From assembly GCA_028279595.1 (NCBI GenBank), contig JANQNK010000019.1:33965-97964 (forward strand): DNA of 64,000 nt, read 5' to 3'. Of the stretch, positions 55,526 through 63,621 are shown piece after piece. Position 1 is the first letter of the stretch, and every line of letters begins with the position of its first letter. The position numbers and the translations under genes are program-made. Origin of the DNA: Thermoplasmatota archaeon (GTDB taxonomy: Archaea > Thermoplasmatota > JAKEGO01). Below the pieces are notes generated by a model. That model saw only the letters and a program-made list of their open reading frames with translations, did not search any database and had not been told where the DNA came from.

Positions 55526-56778
55526 CCCAGCTGGATGCCGCGAGGAGAGGAGAGATCACCGACGAGATGGCATACACTGCCAGGGAGGAGGGCGTTGAGC
55601 CGGAGTTCATCCGGAGGTCCATCGCCGAAGGCCGTATGGTCATCCCGGCCAACGTGAGGCACGACTGGATCAAGCCCGTGGCCATCGGCCCGGGGATCAC
55701 CACGAAGATCAACTCGAACATAGGTACTTCCGTCTACGAGGTGGACATCGACAGGGAACTGGAGAAGCTCAGGGTATCGAGGAAGCATGGCGCCGACGCG
55801 CTCATGGACCTCAGCACAGCAGGTGACCTGAACGAGATAAGACGGGTCCTCCTGAAGGAATGGGACCTGACCTTCGGAACGGTCCCGATATATCAGGCCA
55901 TGGCCGACGCCGAGGAGGTCCACGATGTGACCGGAGAGACCATGTTGAAGGCCGTCGAGGACCATGCGAAACAGGGCGTAGATTTCGTTACGGTACACTG
56001 CGGCGTAACGAGGGATGTCACCCCCCTCGTCAAGAAGCGGGAGATCGCCGTCGTTTCACGTGGCGGGGCTTTCCTTCTCTCCTGGATGATGGCCCACGAC
56101 GAGGAGAACCCGCTCTACACCGGGTTCGACAGCATACTGGACATCGCCCACGAGTACGACGTCACCCTGAGCCTTGGGGACGGCTTACGGCCTGGAGGCA
56201 TCCCTGACAACACGGACGAGGCGCAGGTCCACGAGCTCCGGACCCTGGGAGAGCTCACCCTCCGGGCCCGGGAGGCCGGGGTCCAGGTCATGATAGAGGG
56301 CCCGGGACACATACCGCTCAACCGGGTGGAGGAGAACGTCAGGCTCCAGAAGGAGGTCTGCCACGGAGCGCCGTTCTACGTCCTCGGACCTCTTGTCACC
56401 GACATCAGTCCAGGTTACGATCACATTACCGCATCCATCGGTGCGGCGATAGCGGGGGCGGCCGGAGCCGACTTCCTCTGCTACGTCACACCGGCGGAGC
56501 ACCTCAAACTGCCCGACGTCGACGACGTCGCCGAGGGCGTCGTGGCCCTGAAGATAGCAGCTCACGCCGCTGACCTGGCCAAGGGCGTTCCGGGGGCGTT
56601 CGAGAAGGACCTCGCGATGACGAGGGCCCGGTGCAAGCTCGACTGGGAGACCCAGATGAGCCTGGCCATCGACCCCGACAAGGCGAGAAGGTACCGGGCG
56701 GAGAGCAAGATCGATTCGGAGGAGTGCACGATGTGCGGACCCTTCTGCTCGATCAAGATGTTCGGTGGTTCCGAATGA
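55522..56778 (+). CDS. thiC: Phosphomethylpyrimidine synthase
   Basis: 418 aa. Radical SAM enzyme that rearranges 5-aminoimidazole ribotide to HMP phosphate. Signatures: PVAIGPGITTKINSNIGTS, ADALMDLSTAGDL, TVPIYQAM, VDFVTVHCGVTRD, SLGDGLRPGGIPDNTD, IEGPGHIPLNRVEENV and GPLVTDISPGYDHI. The C-terminal cluster motif is CTMCGPFC, spaced CX2CX3C as in many archaeal short ThiC proteins, rather than CX2CX4C. It overlaps thiE and thiL by 4 nt each. Confidence 0.96.
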   Translation: MTQLDAARRGEITDEMAYTAREEGVEPEFIRRSIAEGRMVIPANVRHDWIKPVAIGPGITTKINSNIGTSVYEVDIDRELEKLRVSRKHGADALMDLSTAGDLNEIRRVLLKEWDLTFGTVPIYQAMADAEEVHDVTGETMLKAVEDHAKQGVDFVTVHCGVTRDVTPLVKKREIAVVSRGGAFLLSWMMAHDEENPLYTGFDSILDIAHEYDVTLSLGDGLRPGGIPDNTDEAQVHELRTLGELTLRAREAGVQVMIEGPGHIPLNRVEENVRLQKEVCHGAPFYVLGPLVTDISPGYDHITASIGAAIAGAAGADFLCYVTPAEHLKLPDVDDVAEGVVALKIAAHAADLAKGVPGAFEKDLAMTRARCKLDWETQMSLAIDPDKARRYRAESKIDSEECTMCGPFCSIKMFGGSE

Positions 56779-57716
56779 GGATATCCGAGATAGGCGAGTT
56801 CGGCCTCATCGAGAGGCTCGTGAGGCCGCCCAAGAGGGAGTCGCTCATCGTCGGTATCGGCGACGACGCAGCGGTGATGGGCATGACCGGGAATGCCGTG
56901 CTGACCACGGACATGCTCGTGGAAGGGGACCACTTCCGGACGGAGTGGTCGACGCCCAGGCAGATCGGGAGGAAGGCCATGGCGTCCAACGTCTCGGACA
57001 TCGCCGCGATGGGCGGGACCCCGGAGTTCGCGTTCATTTCAATAGCTCTGAGAGAAGGGATCGAGGTCGAGTTCATGGACGACCTCTATGCGGGCATGCA
57101 TGACGTCGCCGACGAGTACGGCATCGACATTGCGGGCGGTGACACGACGCATGGCAGCGTAATGGTCATCAACATCGTGATCGTAGGAAGCATCGAGACG
57201 CCGGTCCTCCGGTCGGGAGCATCGCCCGGGGAACTGATCTGCGTCACAGGACCGCTTGGCGGTTCGAAGGCGGGTCTGGAACTGCTCCTGGCAGGCAAGG
57301 ACGGTCCGACAGGGGCGGTCGCCAAACATCTCGACCCTGGCTGCAGGATGGACATTTCATCGGATATCGCCGCGGTCGCGAACTCGATGATCGACGTCTC
57401 CGACGGACTGGCGTCCGAGGTCAATCACATCTGCGACATGAGCAGCGTCGGAGCCGAGGTCATCGCTGAATGGATACCTCTATCCGCATCGACACGCGAG
57501 GCCGGGGAGGTTCTCGACCAGGACCCGGTCGGCTGGGCCCTGAACGGAGGAGAGGACTTCGAACTGGTCTTCACGATCCATCCTGACAGGCTCAAGGAAG
57601 TGGAGGACAGGTGCACCGTCGTCGGACGGACGCTCCCATCCGATGAGGGAAGGACCCTCGTCGTCGACGGGAACAGATTACCGTTGACCGGCGGCTACGA
57701 CCACTTCAACGAGTGA
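56775..57716 (+). CDS. thiL: Thiamine-monophosphate kinase
   Basis: 313 aa from the ATG at 56775, overlapping the thiC stop. Makes thiamine diphosphate. Signatures of the PurM/ThiL fold: ISEIGEFGLIERL, IVGIGDDAAVM, LTTDMLVEGDHF, ASNVSDIAAMGGTPEF, IAGGDTTHG, VTGPLGGSKAGLELL, MIDVSDGLASEVNHIC and LNGGEDFELVFTI. Last gene of the thi operon; its stop touches the end of the convergent PH-like gene. Confidence 0.95.
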   Translation: MRISEIGEFGLIERLVRPPKRESLIVGIGDDAAVMGMTGNAVLTTDMLVEGDHFRTEWSTPRQIGRKAMASNVSDIAAMGGTPEFAFISIALREGIEVEFMDDLYAGMHDVADEYGIDIAGGDTTHGSVMVINIVIVGSIETPVLRSGASPGELICVTGPLGGSKAGLELLLAGKDGPTGAVAKHLDPGCRMDISSDIAAVANSMIDVSDGLASEVNHICDMSSVGAEVIAEWIPLSASTREAGEVLDQDPVGWALNGGEDFELVFTIHPDRLKEVEDRCTVVGRTLPSDEGRTLVVDGNRLPLTGGYDHFNE

Positions 57717-58220
57717 TCATTTCTCCCCGAGAACTGGGCGCACCATTTCCAGGACGGCCTCGGGGTCGTCGACCGAGATATAGAATGTCTGTACCTTGAC
57801 GGGGAACCCGTGCATGTAGGCCCTGACCGGTCCCTTGGTCTGGATGGCGACGATGCTCTTCCTTGAGGTTATCGCGGCTATGGTCTTCCTCGGAGCGAAA
57901 TGGACGCCGTACCTGAGGTATATCGGCATCTTCCCGACGAACATCTCGGCCGACTCCAGCTTTTCGAGGGGAATGTCCACCCGCAGGAGGAGGCCGAGCC
58001 TGACCCTCAGGTGACCGCCTTCCGAGGATATTCCGCCCCATATCGGCGAAAGCCCGGAGACGACGGTCTCCATGGCCAGTAATCCCGCTAACAGAAGTAT
58101 CCATTCGACCCCGATCTCTCCGGAAAGGAACAACGCCAGGGTCACCATTGCGGTCGTGAAGACGAGAAGTACGGTCAGTGCATAGAACAATCCCTTCGGA
58201 TAGCTCACCGGGTCTCCCAT
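57717..58220 (-). CDS. Two-helix membrane protein with bacterial-PH-like domain
   Basis: 167 aa. Two hydrophobic helices (ALTVLLVFTTAMVTLALFL and WILLLAGLLAMETVVSGL) come before a beta-rich domain (LLLRVDIPLEKLESAEMF, VHFAPRKTIAAITSRKSIVAIQTKG, FYISVDDPEAVLEMV) that resembles bPH domains of membrane proteins. It overlaps the end of the HPS-RraA gene by 16 nt on the same strand. Function unknown. Confidence 0.72.
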   Translation of the reverse strand: MGDPVSYPKGLFYALTVLLVFTTAMVTLALFLSGEIGVEWILLLAGLLAMETVVSGLSPIWGGISSEGGHLRVRLGLLLRVDIPLEKLESAEMFVGKMPIYLRYGVHFAPRKTIAAITSRKSIVAIQTKGPVRAYMHGFPVKVQTFYISVDDPEAVLEMVRPVLGEK

Positions 58221-59506
58221 TTCTCCAGCTCCAGGACGAGGGAGAGCGTCGATCCGCGCTGGATCTCCTCCCTGAGACGGTTCTCCCGCTCTAGGACGTC
58301 GAGGGCCCTGTTGGCCATCTCGACCGCCTTCTCCTTCGGTACTACGATGACGCCGGTCTCGTCGCCGATCACCCAGTCACCGGGCTTGACGGTCGCGCCG
58401 CCGCACTTGATCGTGGTGCCTATCTCGCCGTGTCCCTTCGGATCTCCGGCAACGGGGTTAAGGTTGCGCGCGAACACCGGGAACTCCATGTCGAGTATGT
58501 CCGGGATGTCCCGGGCCGCGCCATCGATGACGACGCCCTCGATGCCCTTCTGCTTCGAGCTCCAGGATGCCAGTTCGCCCCAGATCGCCACTGAGCCGCC
58601 CTGGGCGTCTATCACTATGACGTCGCCCGGTCCGGCGTGATCGATGGCCTCCACGGGCTTGGCCCAGTCCCCGTCTATCGTCCTGACGGTGACCGCCCGG
58701 CCGACCATCTTCGTCCCCCTCTTCACGTGAGGGAGGATCCCGACCATCCCTCCTGACTTCTGCATCGCGTCGGCGATGTTCGGCGTGGATACCTTCCTGA
58801 AGGCGTCGATGACGCTCGATTGATCGTAACGCTTGAAGAGTTCGGTCGGAACGGCGGTCCCTCCGAGAGAGTCGATGACGGCCTTCGTGGCTCCCGTGAC
58901 GTCCTTGGACTTCGTTATGGCGCCGCCGACGATCACTATGTCCGCCCCGGCCTTGGCCGCCTCTGCCGCGCTCTCCGAGTTCAGCCCGCCCGCTACCGCG
59001 ATGGTCGACCTCGATACGTCCCTCAACGCCTTCAGACCCTCGTACGGCGACATGCCCTTCATCTGCTGGTCGATGCCGACGTGGTACGACAGGCCCTCGA
59101 CGCCCAAGGATTCCAGCTGCTTGACACGGGTGGGGATGTCCTCGACCCCGATGAGGTCGACGAAGATGCGGACGCCGAACCTGTCGGCGGTCTTCAGTGA
59201 TTCGGATATGGTTGCGTCGTCCGCGGTCCCGAGAATGACGACCGCGTTCGCTCCCGCGCGGGCCGCGATCTCGACGTCGAGGAAGCCGACGTCAACGGTC
59301 TTCATGTCGGCTACGATGTATGTCTCCGGGAACTCCTGCCTCAGACGGCGTATCGACATCATGCCCTCGCTCTTGATCAGCGGTGTACCGGCCTCGAGCC
59401 AAACGGGACCTCCCTCTACGGCCTCCTTGGCTATCTGGACGGCCCTGTCGAGCTGTATGAGATCTAGCGCGACCTGAAGCACTGGCTTGCTATCTTCTTC
59501 AGTCAT
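58205..59506 (-). CDS. Bifunctional 3-hexulose-6-phosphate synthase / RraA-like protein
   Basis: 433 aa from the ATG at 59506, which overlaps the end of the DtxR gene by 8 nt. Residues 1-215 form the HPS TIM barrel: LQVALDLIQLDRAVQIA, LEAGTPLIKSEGM, VADMKTVDVGFLDVEIA, VDLIGVEDIPTRVKQLE and LSYHVGIDQQMKG. Residues about 230-433 are RraA-like (NIADAMQKSGGMVG, HAGPGDVIVIDAQGG, IEGVVIDGAARDI). In archaea lacking the oxidative pentose phosphate route, HPS works backwards from fructose 6-phosphate to ribulose 5-phosphate, the substrate of RibB here. The role of the RraA part is unclear, possibly an aldolase/decarboxylase. This fusion is known in archaea. Confidence 0.93.
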   Translation of the reverse strand: MTEEDSKPVLQVALDLIQLDRAVQIAKEAVEGGPVWLEAGTPLIKSEGMMSIRRLRQEFPETYIVADMKTVDVGFLDVEIAARAGANAVVILGTADDATISESLKTADRFGVRIFVDLIGVEDIPTRVKQLESLGVEGLSYHVGIDQQMKGMSPYEGLKALRDVSRSTIAVAGGLNSESAAEAAKAGADIVIVGGAITKSKDVTGATKAVIDSLGGTAVPTELFKRYDQSSVIDAFRKVSTPNIADAMQKSGGMVGILPHVKRGTKMVGRAVTVRTIDGDWAKPVEAIDHAGPGDVIVIDAQGGSVAIWGELASWSSKQKGIEGVVIDGAARDIPDILDMEFPVFARNLNPVAGDPKGHGEIGTTIKCGGATVKPGDWVIGDETGVIVVPKEKAVEMANRALDVLERENRLREEIQRGSTLSLVLELEKWETR

Positions 59507-59984
59507 TCGATGCCTCCGGATCGTCGTTGCAGGAACCTGGACAGGGGTCCATGACACCCTCGCGGTGGTACTTCTTGAAGTTCTCCAGCCACTTAGGGTT
59601 CTCACGGGTCCTCATGAAATCAACGAAGCTCGCCAGGAGCTCCATTGTCTCGGGCCTGGCCACGTGCTCGATCTTGCACGCCTCGTCGTCGGCGGTCTCG
59701 GGGTCCATCCCGAGTATCTCGAAGAACTCCTGAAGGACCTCGTGGCGCTTGAGCAATGTCTCGGCGACCTCCATGCCCCTGTCGGTGAGGGTCATCCCGC
59801 TGTTGGGCTCGTAGTTGACGAAGCCGTCCGCCGACAGACGCCGCGCCATCTGGGTGGTGGCTGCCTGGGTGACCTCCATGCGAACGGCCACGTCGGATAC
59901 CTTGGCGTAGCCCTTCTCCTTAACGACAGCGTGTATGGCCTCGAGGTATTCCTCGTACCGGGTCCCTACCATCGGTCCGTCCAT
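59499..59984 (-). CDS. DtxR/MntR-family metal-dependent regulator
   Basis: 161 aa from the ATG at 59984, leaderless after GTTATAC (60009-60015). N-terminal winged helix (TRYEEYLEAIHAVVKEKGYAKVSDVAVRMEVTQAATTQMARRL), then the metal-binding dimerisation domain with RHEVLQEFFEILGM (His and Glu ligands) and DDEACKIEHVARPE. Cys rather than Glu at the equivalent of DtxR Cys102 points to the DtxR/IdeR (iron) side. The C-terminal tail PCPGSCND adds two Cys. It is translationally coupled to HPS-RraA; the reason is not obvious. Confidence 0.9.
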   Translation of the reverse strand: MDGPMVGTRYEEYLEAIHAVVKEKGYAKVSDVAVRMEVTQAATTQMARRLSADGFVNYEPNSGMTLTDRGMEVAETLLKRHEVLQEFFEILGMDPETADDEACKIEHVARPETMELLASFVDFMRTRENPKWLENFKKYHREGVMDPCPGSCNDDPEASND

Positions 59985-60008
59985 TCCCCTCGCGGTTAAA
60001 ACCTTTTT

Positions 60009-60015
60009 GTATAAC
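60009..60015 (-). promoter_or_regulatory. TATA box of the DtxR-type regulator
   Basis: GTTATAC on the minus strand, 25-31 bases before the ATG at 59984. It rejects the longer reading frame from 60017. Confidence 0.65.
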
Positions 60016-60074
60016 ATGGTTCAGGACATCGGGTGTGGTAATCCATTTATTCCGAATTGCGTTATGTATCGACA

Positions 60075-60806
60075 ATGGGTATCAAGCGGGTGGACCGCAA
60101 GGTCCGTGATCTCATGAGGAGACGGTATTATGCCTTCGATATCCTGGTGATCGGTGTCCTATTGGGACCGATACTAGTTATTGGCGGAATGATCGCAGGT
60201 GTGCCTGGAGTGTGCCTTACATATATCGTCCTGTTACCACTATTTGTCATCTTTTTCTCGATCATCATGATGCCCGATGAACAGATTGAATTGCGGGCCA
60301 GAAGGAAAGGGTGGTGCATTGAGAGCCTATCGTTGGTTCCTGATAGGGAGTTCAATCTCCTCCTGATCTCACTTTCAGGATTGTTTCTGACACTCGTTTA
60401 CCTTTCAAAGGCCTTCGGTGGACCCGCAAGCGACTGGTTCTGGAGTCCGGCACGAATGTTATTCTGTTCGCTTATGGCATTACCTCTGGTCCTTTGGAGT
60501 GTCATCAGACATATCGATAAGGATGAACTGTATCTCAGCAGATGCATTGGCCTCCCTCTGGAAGAACTTGAGGAGTCAGCGCAAAAGATCTTGAAAGATC
60601 ATGATATCGAATTCGAGGTTCTCCCACCCTATTCGTTCGACAATCTTGTCAAGTACAGACTCTCGAATCTCCTGGAAATCAGGTATCGTGTGGGAAAGCA
60701 GATCATCTATATTGGCCCATTGATGAGTTACAATCGGAAGGACGCATATAAATTGGCAGAGACATTCGACAACGATCTCATCTCAGGATTAAATAGGAAG
60801 AAATGA
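60075..60806 (+). CDS. Membrane protein of unknown function, lower GC than neighbours
   Basis: 243 aa from the ATG at 60075, about 23-30 bases after an ATTTATTC box (60045-60052). Helices: ILVIGVLLGPILVIGGMIAG, YIVLLPLFVIFFSIIMM, LLLISLSGLFLTLVYL and MLFCSLMALPLVLWSVI. The C-terminal cytosolic part (about 165-243) is charged and may be PH-like (IRYRVGKQIIYIGPLM). Codon third positions are visibly more A/T-rich than in the genes on both sides, which suggests recent transfer. Family not recognised. Confidence 0.72.
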   Translation: MGIKRVDRKVRDLMRRRYYAFDILVIGVLLGPILVIGGMIAGVPGVCLTYIVLLPLFVIFFSIIMMPDEQIELRARRKGWCIESLSLVPDREFNLLLISLSGLFLTLVYLSKAFGGPASDWFWSPARMLFCSLMALPLVLWSVIRHIDKDELYLSRCIGLPLEELEESAQKILKDHDIEFEVLPPYSFDNLVKYRLSNLLEIRYRVGKQIIYIGPLMSYNRKDAYKLAETFDNDLISGLNRKK

Positions 60807-60827
60807 TATGGGTGACCGGGACCCGCC

Positions 60828-61676
60828 ATGAAGCTCGGAATATCGATGGACGTATACAGGAAGACCTGCGACCCGGTCGAAGCCGTCAACAGACTGGCGG
60901 ACATCGGGTTCGAGCGGCTTGATTTCAATCTATCCGACTACGTCTCCAGGGAGTCCCCGCTCGCGGGGGACGGATGGCTTGAATGGCTGGACGGCATCGC
61001 GGATGCTGTCAGGGATAGGAGAATGAAGGTTAGCCAGGTCCACGCACCCATCTACCGGGCCCTGGGCGAGCACGACAGGGACGACCATCTCGACCTCATG
61101 ACCGAGAGGATGTTCCATGCCTGCGAGATGATGCGGATACCCTACGCCGTATTCCATCCGAGGTTCCGTCGAGAGGGTGTGCTCCTCAAGAACGCCGTCG
61201 AGACCAGGAAGTGGAACGTCGACTGGCTCAGGGTATGGGCCGACAGGGCGGGGGAGTCGAACGTCTCCATAGCCATCGAGAACCTCTTCGACTTCTGGGA
61301 CGGTCCGGCCTACTGCACCAACTCGCGAACGATAGTCGATCTGATAGAGGGGATCGATCGCGACAACGTCTTCGTCTGCCTGGATACGGGACACGCATGG
61401 ATCTCGGGGAACGAACCCTCCGAGTTCGCCAGGGAACTGGGACCGAGATTGAAGGTCCTTCACATACACGACAACCTCGGGAAGGGCGACCAGCACGTGG
61501 CTCCCTTCGTCGGCACCATCGACTGGCCCAATTTCGTGAGGACACTGAAGGCGATCGAATACGCTGGCGTCTTCTCCCTCGAGATACATCATTACGCTCA
61601 GAGGATGCCGCCGGCGATGATAGACGATGCCGTTCGCTTGGCCCACAGGATAGGAACACACCTGGTCGAGATGTGA
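60828..61676 (+). CDS. Sugar phosphate isomerase/epimerase-like TIM-barrel protein
   Basis: 282 aa. AP-endonuclease-2/xylose-isomerase-like fold: MKLGISMDVYRKTCDPVEAV, KVSQVHAPIYRALGEHD, AVFHPRFR, VSIAIENLFDF (metal-binding Glu), FVCLDTGHAWISG, KVLHIHDNLGKGDQHVAPFVGTIDW and FSLEIHH. The His, Glu and Asp ligands of this fold are present. Substrate is unknown; many relatives act on sugars or inositols, and endonuclease IV is a more distant relation. Confidence 0.85.
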   Translation: MKLGISMDVYRKTCDPVEAVNRLADIGFERLDFNLSDYVSRESPLAGDGWLEWLDGIADAVRDRRMKVSQVHAPIYRALGEHDRDDHLDLMTERMFHACEMMRIPYAVFHPRFRREGVLLKNAVETRKWNVDWLRVWADRAGESNVSIAIENLFDFWDGPAYCTNSRTIVDLIEGIDRDNVFVCLDTGHAWISGNEPSEFARELGPRLKVLHIHDNLGKGDQHVAPFVGTIDWPNFVRTLKAIEYAGVFSLEIHHYAQRMPPAMIDDAVRLAHRIGTHLVEM

Positions 61677-61688
61677 CGCGCGACCGGA

Positions 61689-62429
61689 TCACTTGTTGAT
61701 CGGCCTCAGGACGTAAACTGCGAATCCGAGATATTCCCGGCCGTACTCGAGGTACAGGTCCTGGTTCTTCCTCATCCAATCGATGACCTGCTGTCTGTCG
61801 GGATGATCCGGATTGTGGTCGAGCCAATGGTTGAGACCGCGCCAGTTGTTCGATTCGTAATTATCCCAGCCCTGCTCGCTAGAGCGTATCATGTACTCCA
61901 GGTCGAACCCTTCCTCGCGTGCGATCCTAAGTATCCCCATCTCGTTCGTGAAGCCCGGATTCTCGTTCAGGTACTCCTCGGGAACTGGTTCCTTCCTCCA
62001 GTACGGCTCACCAACGATGAGCTTGCCTCCGGGTTTGAGGGCGTCAATCATGCCTTGGAGGGTGTTCCGGAACCCGCCCCATATGAAGGATGCGCCGATA
62101 CACATGGCATGATCGTAGGAGTTGGGTTCGAACTCGAACTCCTTTCCATCACCCTTCACTATCTCGATGCGGTCGGAGAGACCCTCCCTTTCGAGGATCT
62201 CGCGGGCGCGGCGGACGGATTGGTCCCGGACGTCGACCCCGGTCCCTGTGACCCCGTATGCCTTCGACCAAACGGCAAGGAACTTGCCACAGCCGCAGCC
62301 GAAATCGATCAATCTGTCGTCCTCGTCAAGCGCGAGGACCTCGCCCAGCTTGATCACCTGATCTATGGTAAGTGGATTGATTATCTCCATGAACGGTTCG
62401 CAAAGGTCATATATCTTCATCTCTTCCAT
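61689..62429 (-). CDS. SAM-dependent methyltransferase (class I)
   Basis: 246 aa. Motif I LIDFGCGCGKFLAVWSKAYG, acidic residue in VTGTGVDVRDQSVRRARE, IEIVKGDGKEFEF, and FIWGGFRNTLQGMIDALKPGGKLIVGEPYW make a complete Rossmann methyltransferase of the methyltransferase-11/25 type. C-terminal substrate-binding helices with WDNYESNNWRGLNHWLDHN. Substrate unknown. Transcribed in the same direction as tRNA-Leu and its trailing repeats, which lie upstream. Confidence 0.85.
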   Translation of the reverse strand: MEEMKIYDLCEPFMEIINPLTIDQVIKLGEVLALDEDDRLIDFGCGCGKFLAVWSKAYGVTGTGVDVRDQSVRRAREILEREGLSDRIEIVKGDGKEFEFEPNSYDHAMCIGASFIWGGFRNTLQGMIDALKPGGKLIVGEPYWRKEPVPEEYLNENPGFTNEMGILRIAREEGFDLEYMIRSSEQGWDNYESNNWRGLNHWLDHNPDHPDRQQVIDWMRKNQDLYLEYGREYLGFAVYVLRPINK

Positions 62430-62480
62430 GGTATCACTCGGGTAACATCGGACAATGTCTCATAAGCGTTTTGGATTTTA

Positions 62481-62624
62481 TGGGGGGAGGGACCAGGGAT
62501 TCCACAAGTCGGATACGATATGGAATCTCTGGGCTAGTCGATTCCCGCGGTAAGGGAATCGACGTCTGCAAGAGTCTTCGAGCACTACCACCTGGGTACA
62601 GACTCGAATTGACGAGAAGGTGGT
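62481..62624 (-). repeat. Second structured element downstream of tRNA-Leu (degenerate)
   Basis: On the minus strand: CACCACCT pairs with AGGTGGTAGTG (one bulge), with an inner CTCG/CGAG stem; then a perfect 10-bp hairpin GTCGATTCCC/GGGAATCGAC; then GATTCCA/TGGAATC; then a C-rich end (GGTCCCTCCCCCCA) that resembles the tRNA-Leu 3-prime end. No reading frame is supported here. Likely a further, diverged unit of the same type as 62625-62754. Confidence 0.45.
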
Positions 62625-62754
62625 GGTGCGGGGGAAGGGCTCGACTTCAATGATGCTTCGCATCATTTCGGTTCGGAAACATATTGAATGATGTTGGGAA
62701 TCAGTTTCCGAACACCCTACGCTAGGGCTAGGGTTCTTATCCACCCGACGCACC
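62625..62754 (-). ncRNA. tRNA-like structured element downstream of tRNA-Leu (same family as the tRNA-Pro elements)
   Basis: Minus-strand order: closing stem GGTGCG (62754-62749) with CGCACC (62630-62625), copying the outer tRNA-Leu acceptor region; GATAAGAA (62741-62734); hairpin CCCTA/TAGGG; 10-bp hairpin GTTCGGAAAC/GTTTCCGAAC; 8-bp hairpin AATGATGC, loop GAA, GCATCATT; GTCGA T-loop-like motif; 3-prime end CCCTTCCCCCGCACC, identical to the tRNA-Leu end. Order and spacing match element A at 10875-10996, but the stems have different sequences. Confidence 0.6.
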
Positions 62755-62789
62755 ATTCCTCCAAGTACTCATTAATTAAAACGGAATGG

Positions 62790-62874
62790 TGCGGGGGAAG
62801 GGATTCGAACCCCCGAACCACTAAAGGACGGGATCTTAAGTCCCGCGCCGTTGGCCAGGCTTGGCTACCCCCGC
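62790..62874 (-). tRNA. tRNA-Leu (anticodon TAA)
   Basis: Acceptor GCGGGGG (62874-62868) pairs with CCCCCGC, discriminator A at 62790. Anticodon arm GCGGGA/CTTAAGA/TCCCGT gives TAA. The long variable arm and D-loop AAGCCTGGCCAA are typical of tRNA-Leu. T-arm GGGGGTTCGAATCCCTT. No intron. A TATA-like GTTAATATCA (62898-62907) lies about 25-30 bases upstream. No CCA is encoded in the mature-end position beyond CC. Confidence 0.93.
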
Positions 62875-62897
62875 ACTCACGTTGATATGAGGTACGT

Positions 62898-62907
62898 GAT
62901 ATTAACG
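62898..62907 (-). promoter_or_regulatory. TATA box of tRNA-Leu
   Basis: GTTAATATCA on the minus strand, placing the start at the tRNA 5-prime end. Apart from this and the next gene's promoter I see nothing in 62875-63128. Confidence 0.5.
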
Positions 62908-63128
62908 ATTGCGGAACGACATGTAAGGCCAACAGCGAACGTCATTACAGTATTCGTTCAAACTAGAAATGGAGAATTCATCGACGGGAGAAGCGGATCG
63001 ATCTTTCCTGACGACGCTCAGGGGACCGATCATCGTGATCTGGCCTGAAGTGTCGCCTGGGTCCCGGGTGGCCTCACCCGAGCGAAACTTATTATAACGA
63101 CTAAATTATAAAAAGAGTGGGTGCAAGA

Positions 63129-63617
63129 ATGTACGATGAGGACATACCGATGGACGTCGGAGTGCCGCCAGAACCGGACGATGACATGGTGCGGCCGATG
63201 AGGAGGCAGCGGAATCCCTACTACCGTCCGCATCCGATGAGGCCGAGGTCGGCACCAGGACTGTCGAGGTCAGGTATCGCCGCGCTCGTCGCGATCGGGA
63301 TCATGATCTTCTTCGTCGGAATGATAATCAGTAACCTCTGGCTCTTCCACGAGGAACCGGACGAGAGCGATTACGGTTACTACGAGGATGATCAGTACGA
63401 GAACGACGTCCAGGCCTACAGGATCGCAGTGAGGAACACGCTGGCCTTCGGACGGCTCGTCGCGGGTACGGGGCTCGTCCTCGCAGGCGGTGCATTGTTC
63501 CTTGGTGGGGTCAATGGCAAGGATATTCCCATCAAGATACGAAGGACGATGATAAACGGCGGTTCCCTGATGGTCGCCGCGGCCATTATCTCGATGATGA
63601 TGTTCACGCCTTTCTAG
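63129..63617 (+). CDS. Small membrane protein, paralogue of the 47.4-kb protein
   Basis: 162 aa from the ATG at 63129; an AT-rich TATA-like box (63103-63112) lies about 20-26 bases upstream. Residues 1-50 are Pro/Arg/Asp-rich and cytosolic. Helices follow: IAALVAIGIMIFFVGMIIS, LVAGTGLVLAGGALFLGG and MINGGSLMVAAAIISMMMF. An acidic Tyr-rich loop (DYGYYEDDQYEND) sits between the first two. Layout and helix residues match the 191-aa protein at 47409. Function unknown. Confidence 0.72.
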   Translation: MYDEDIPMDVGVPPEPDDDMVRPMRRQRNPYYRPHPMRPRSAPGLSRSGIAALVAIGIMIFFVGMIISNLWLFHEEPDESDYGYYEDDQYENDVQAYRIAVRNTLAFGRLVAGTGLVLAGGALFLGGVNGKDIPIKIRRTMINGGSLMVAAAIISMMMFTPF

Positions 63618-63621
63618 GGAC

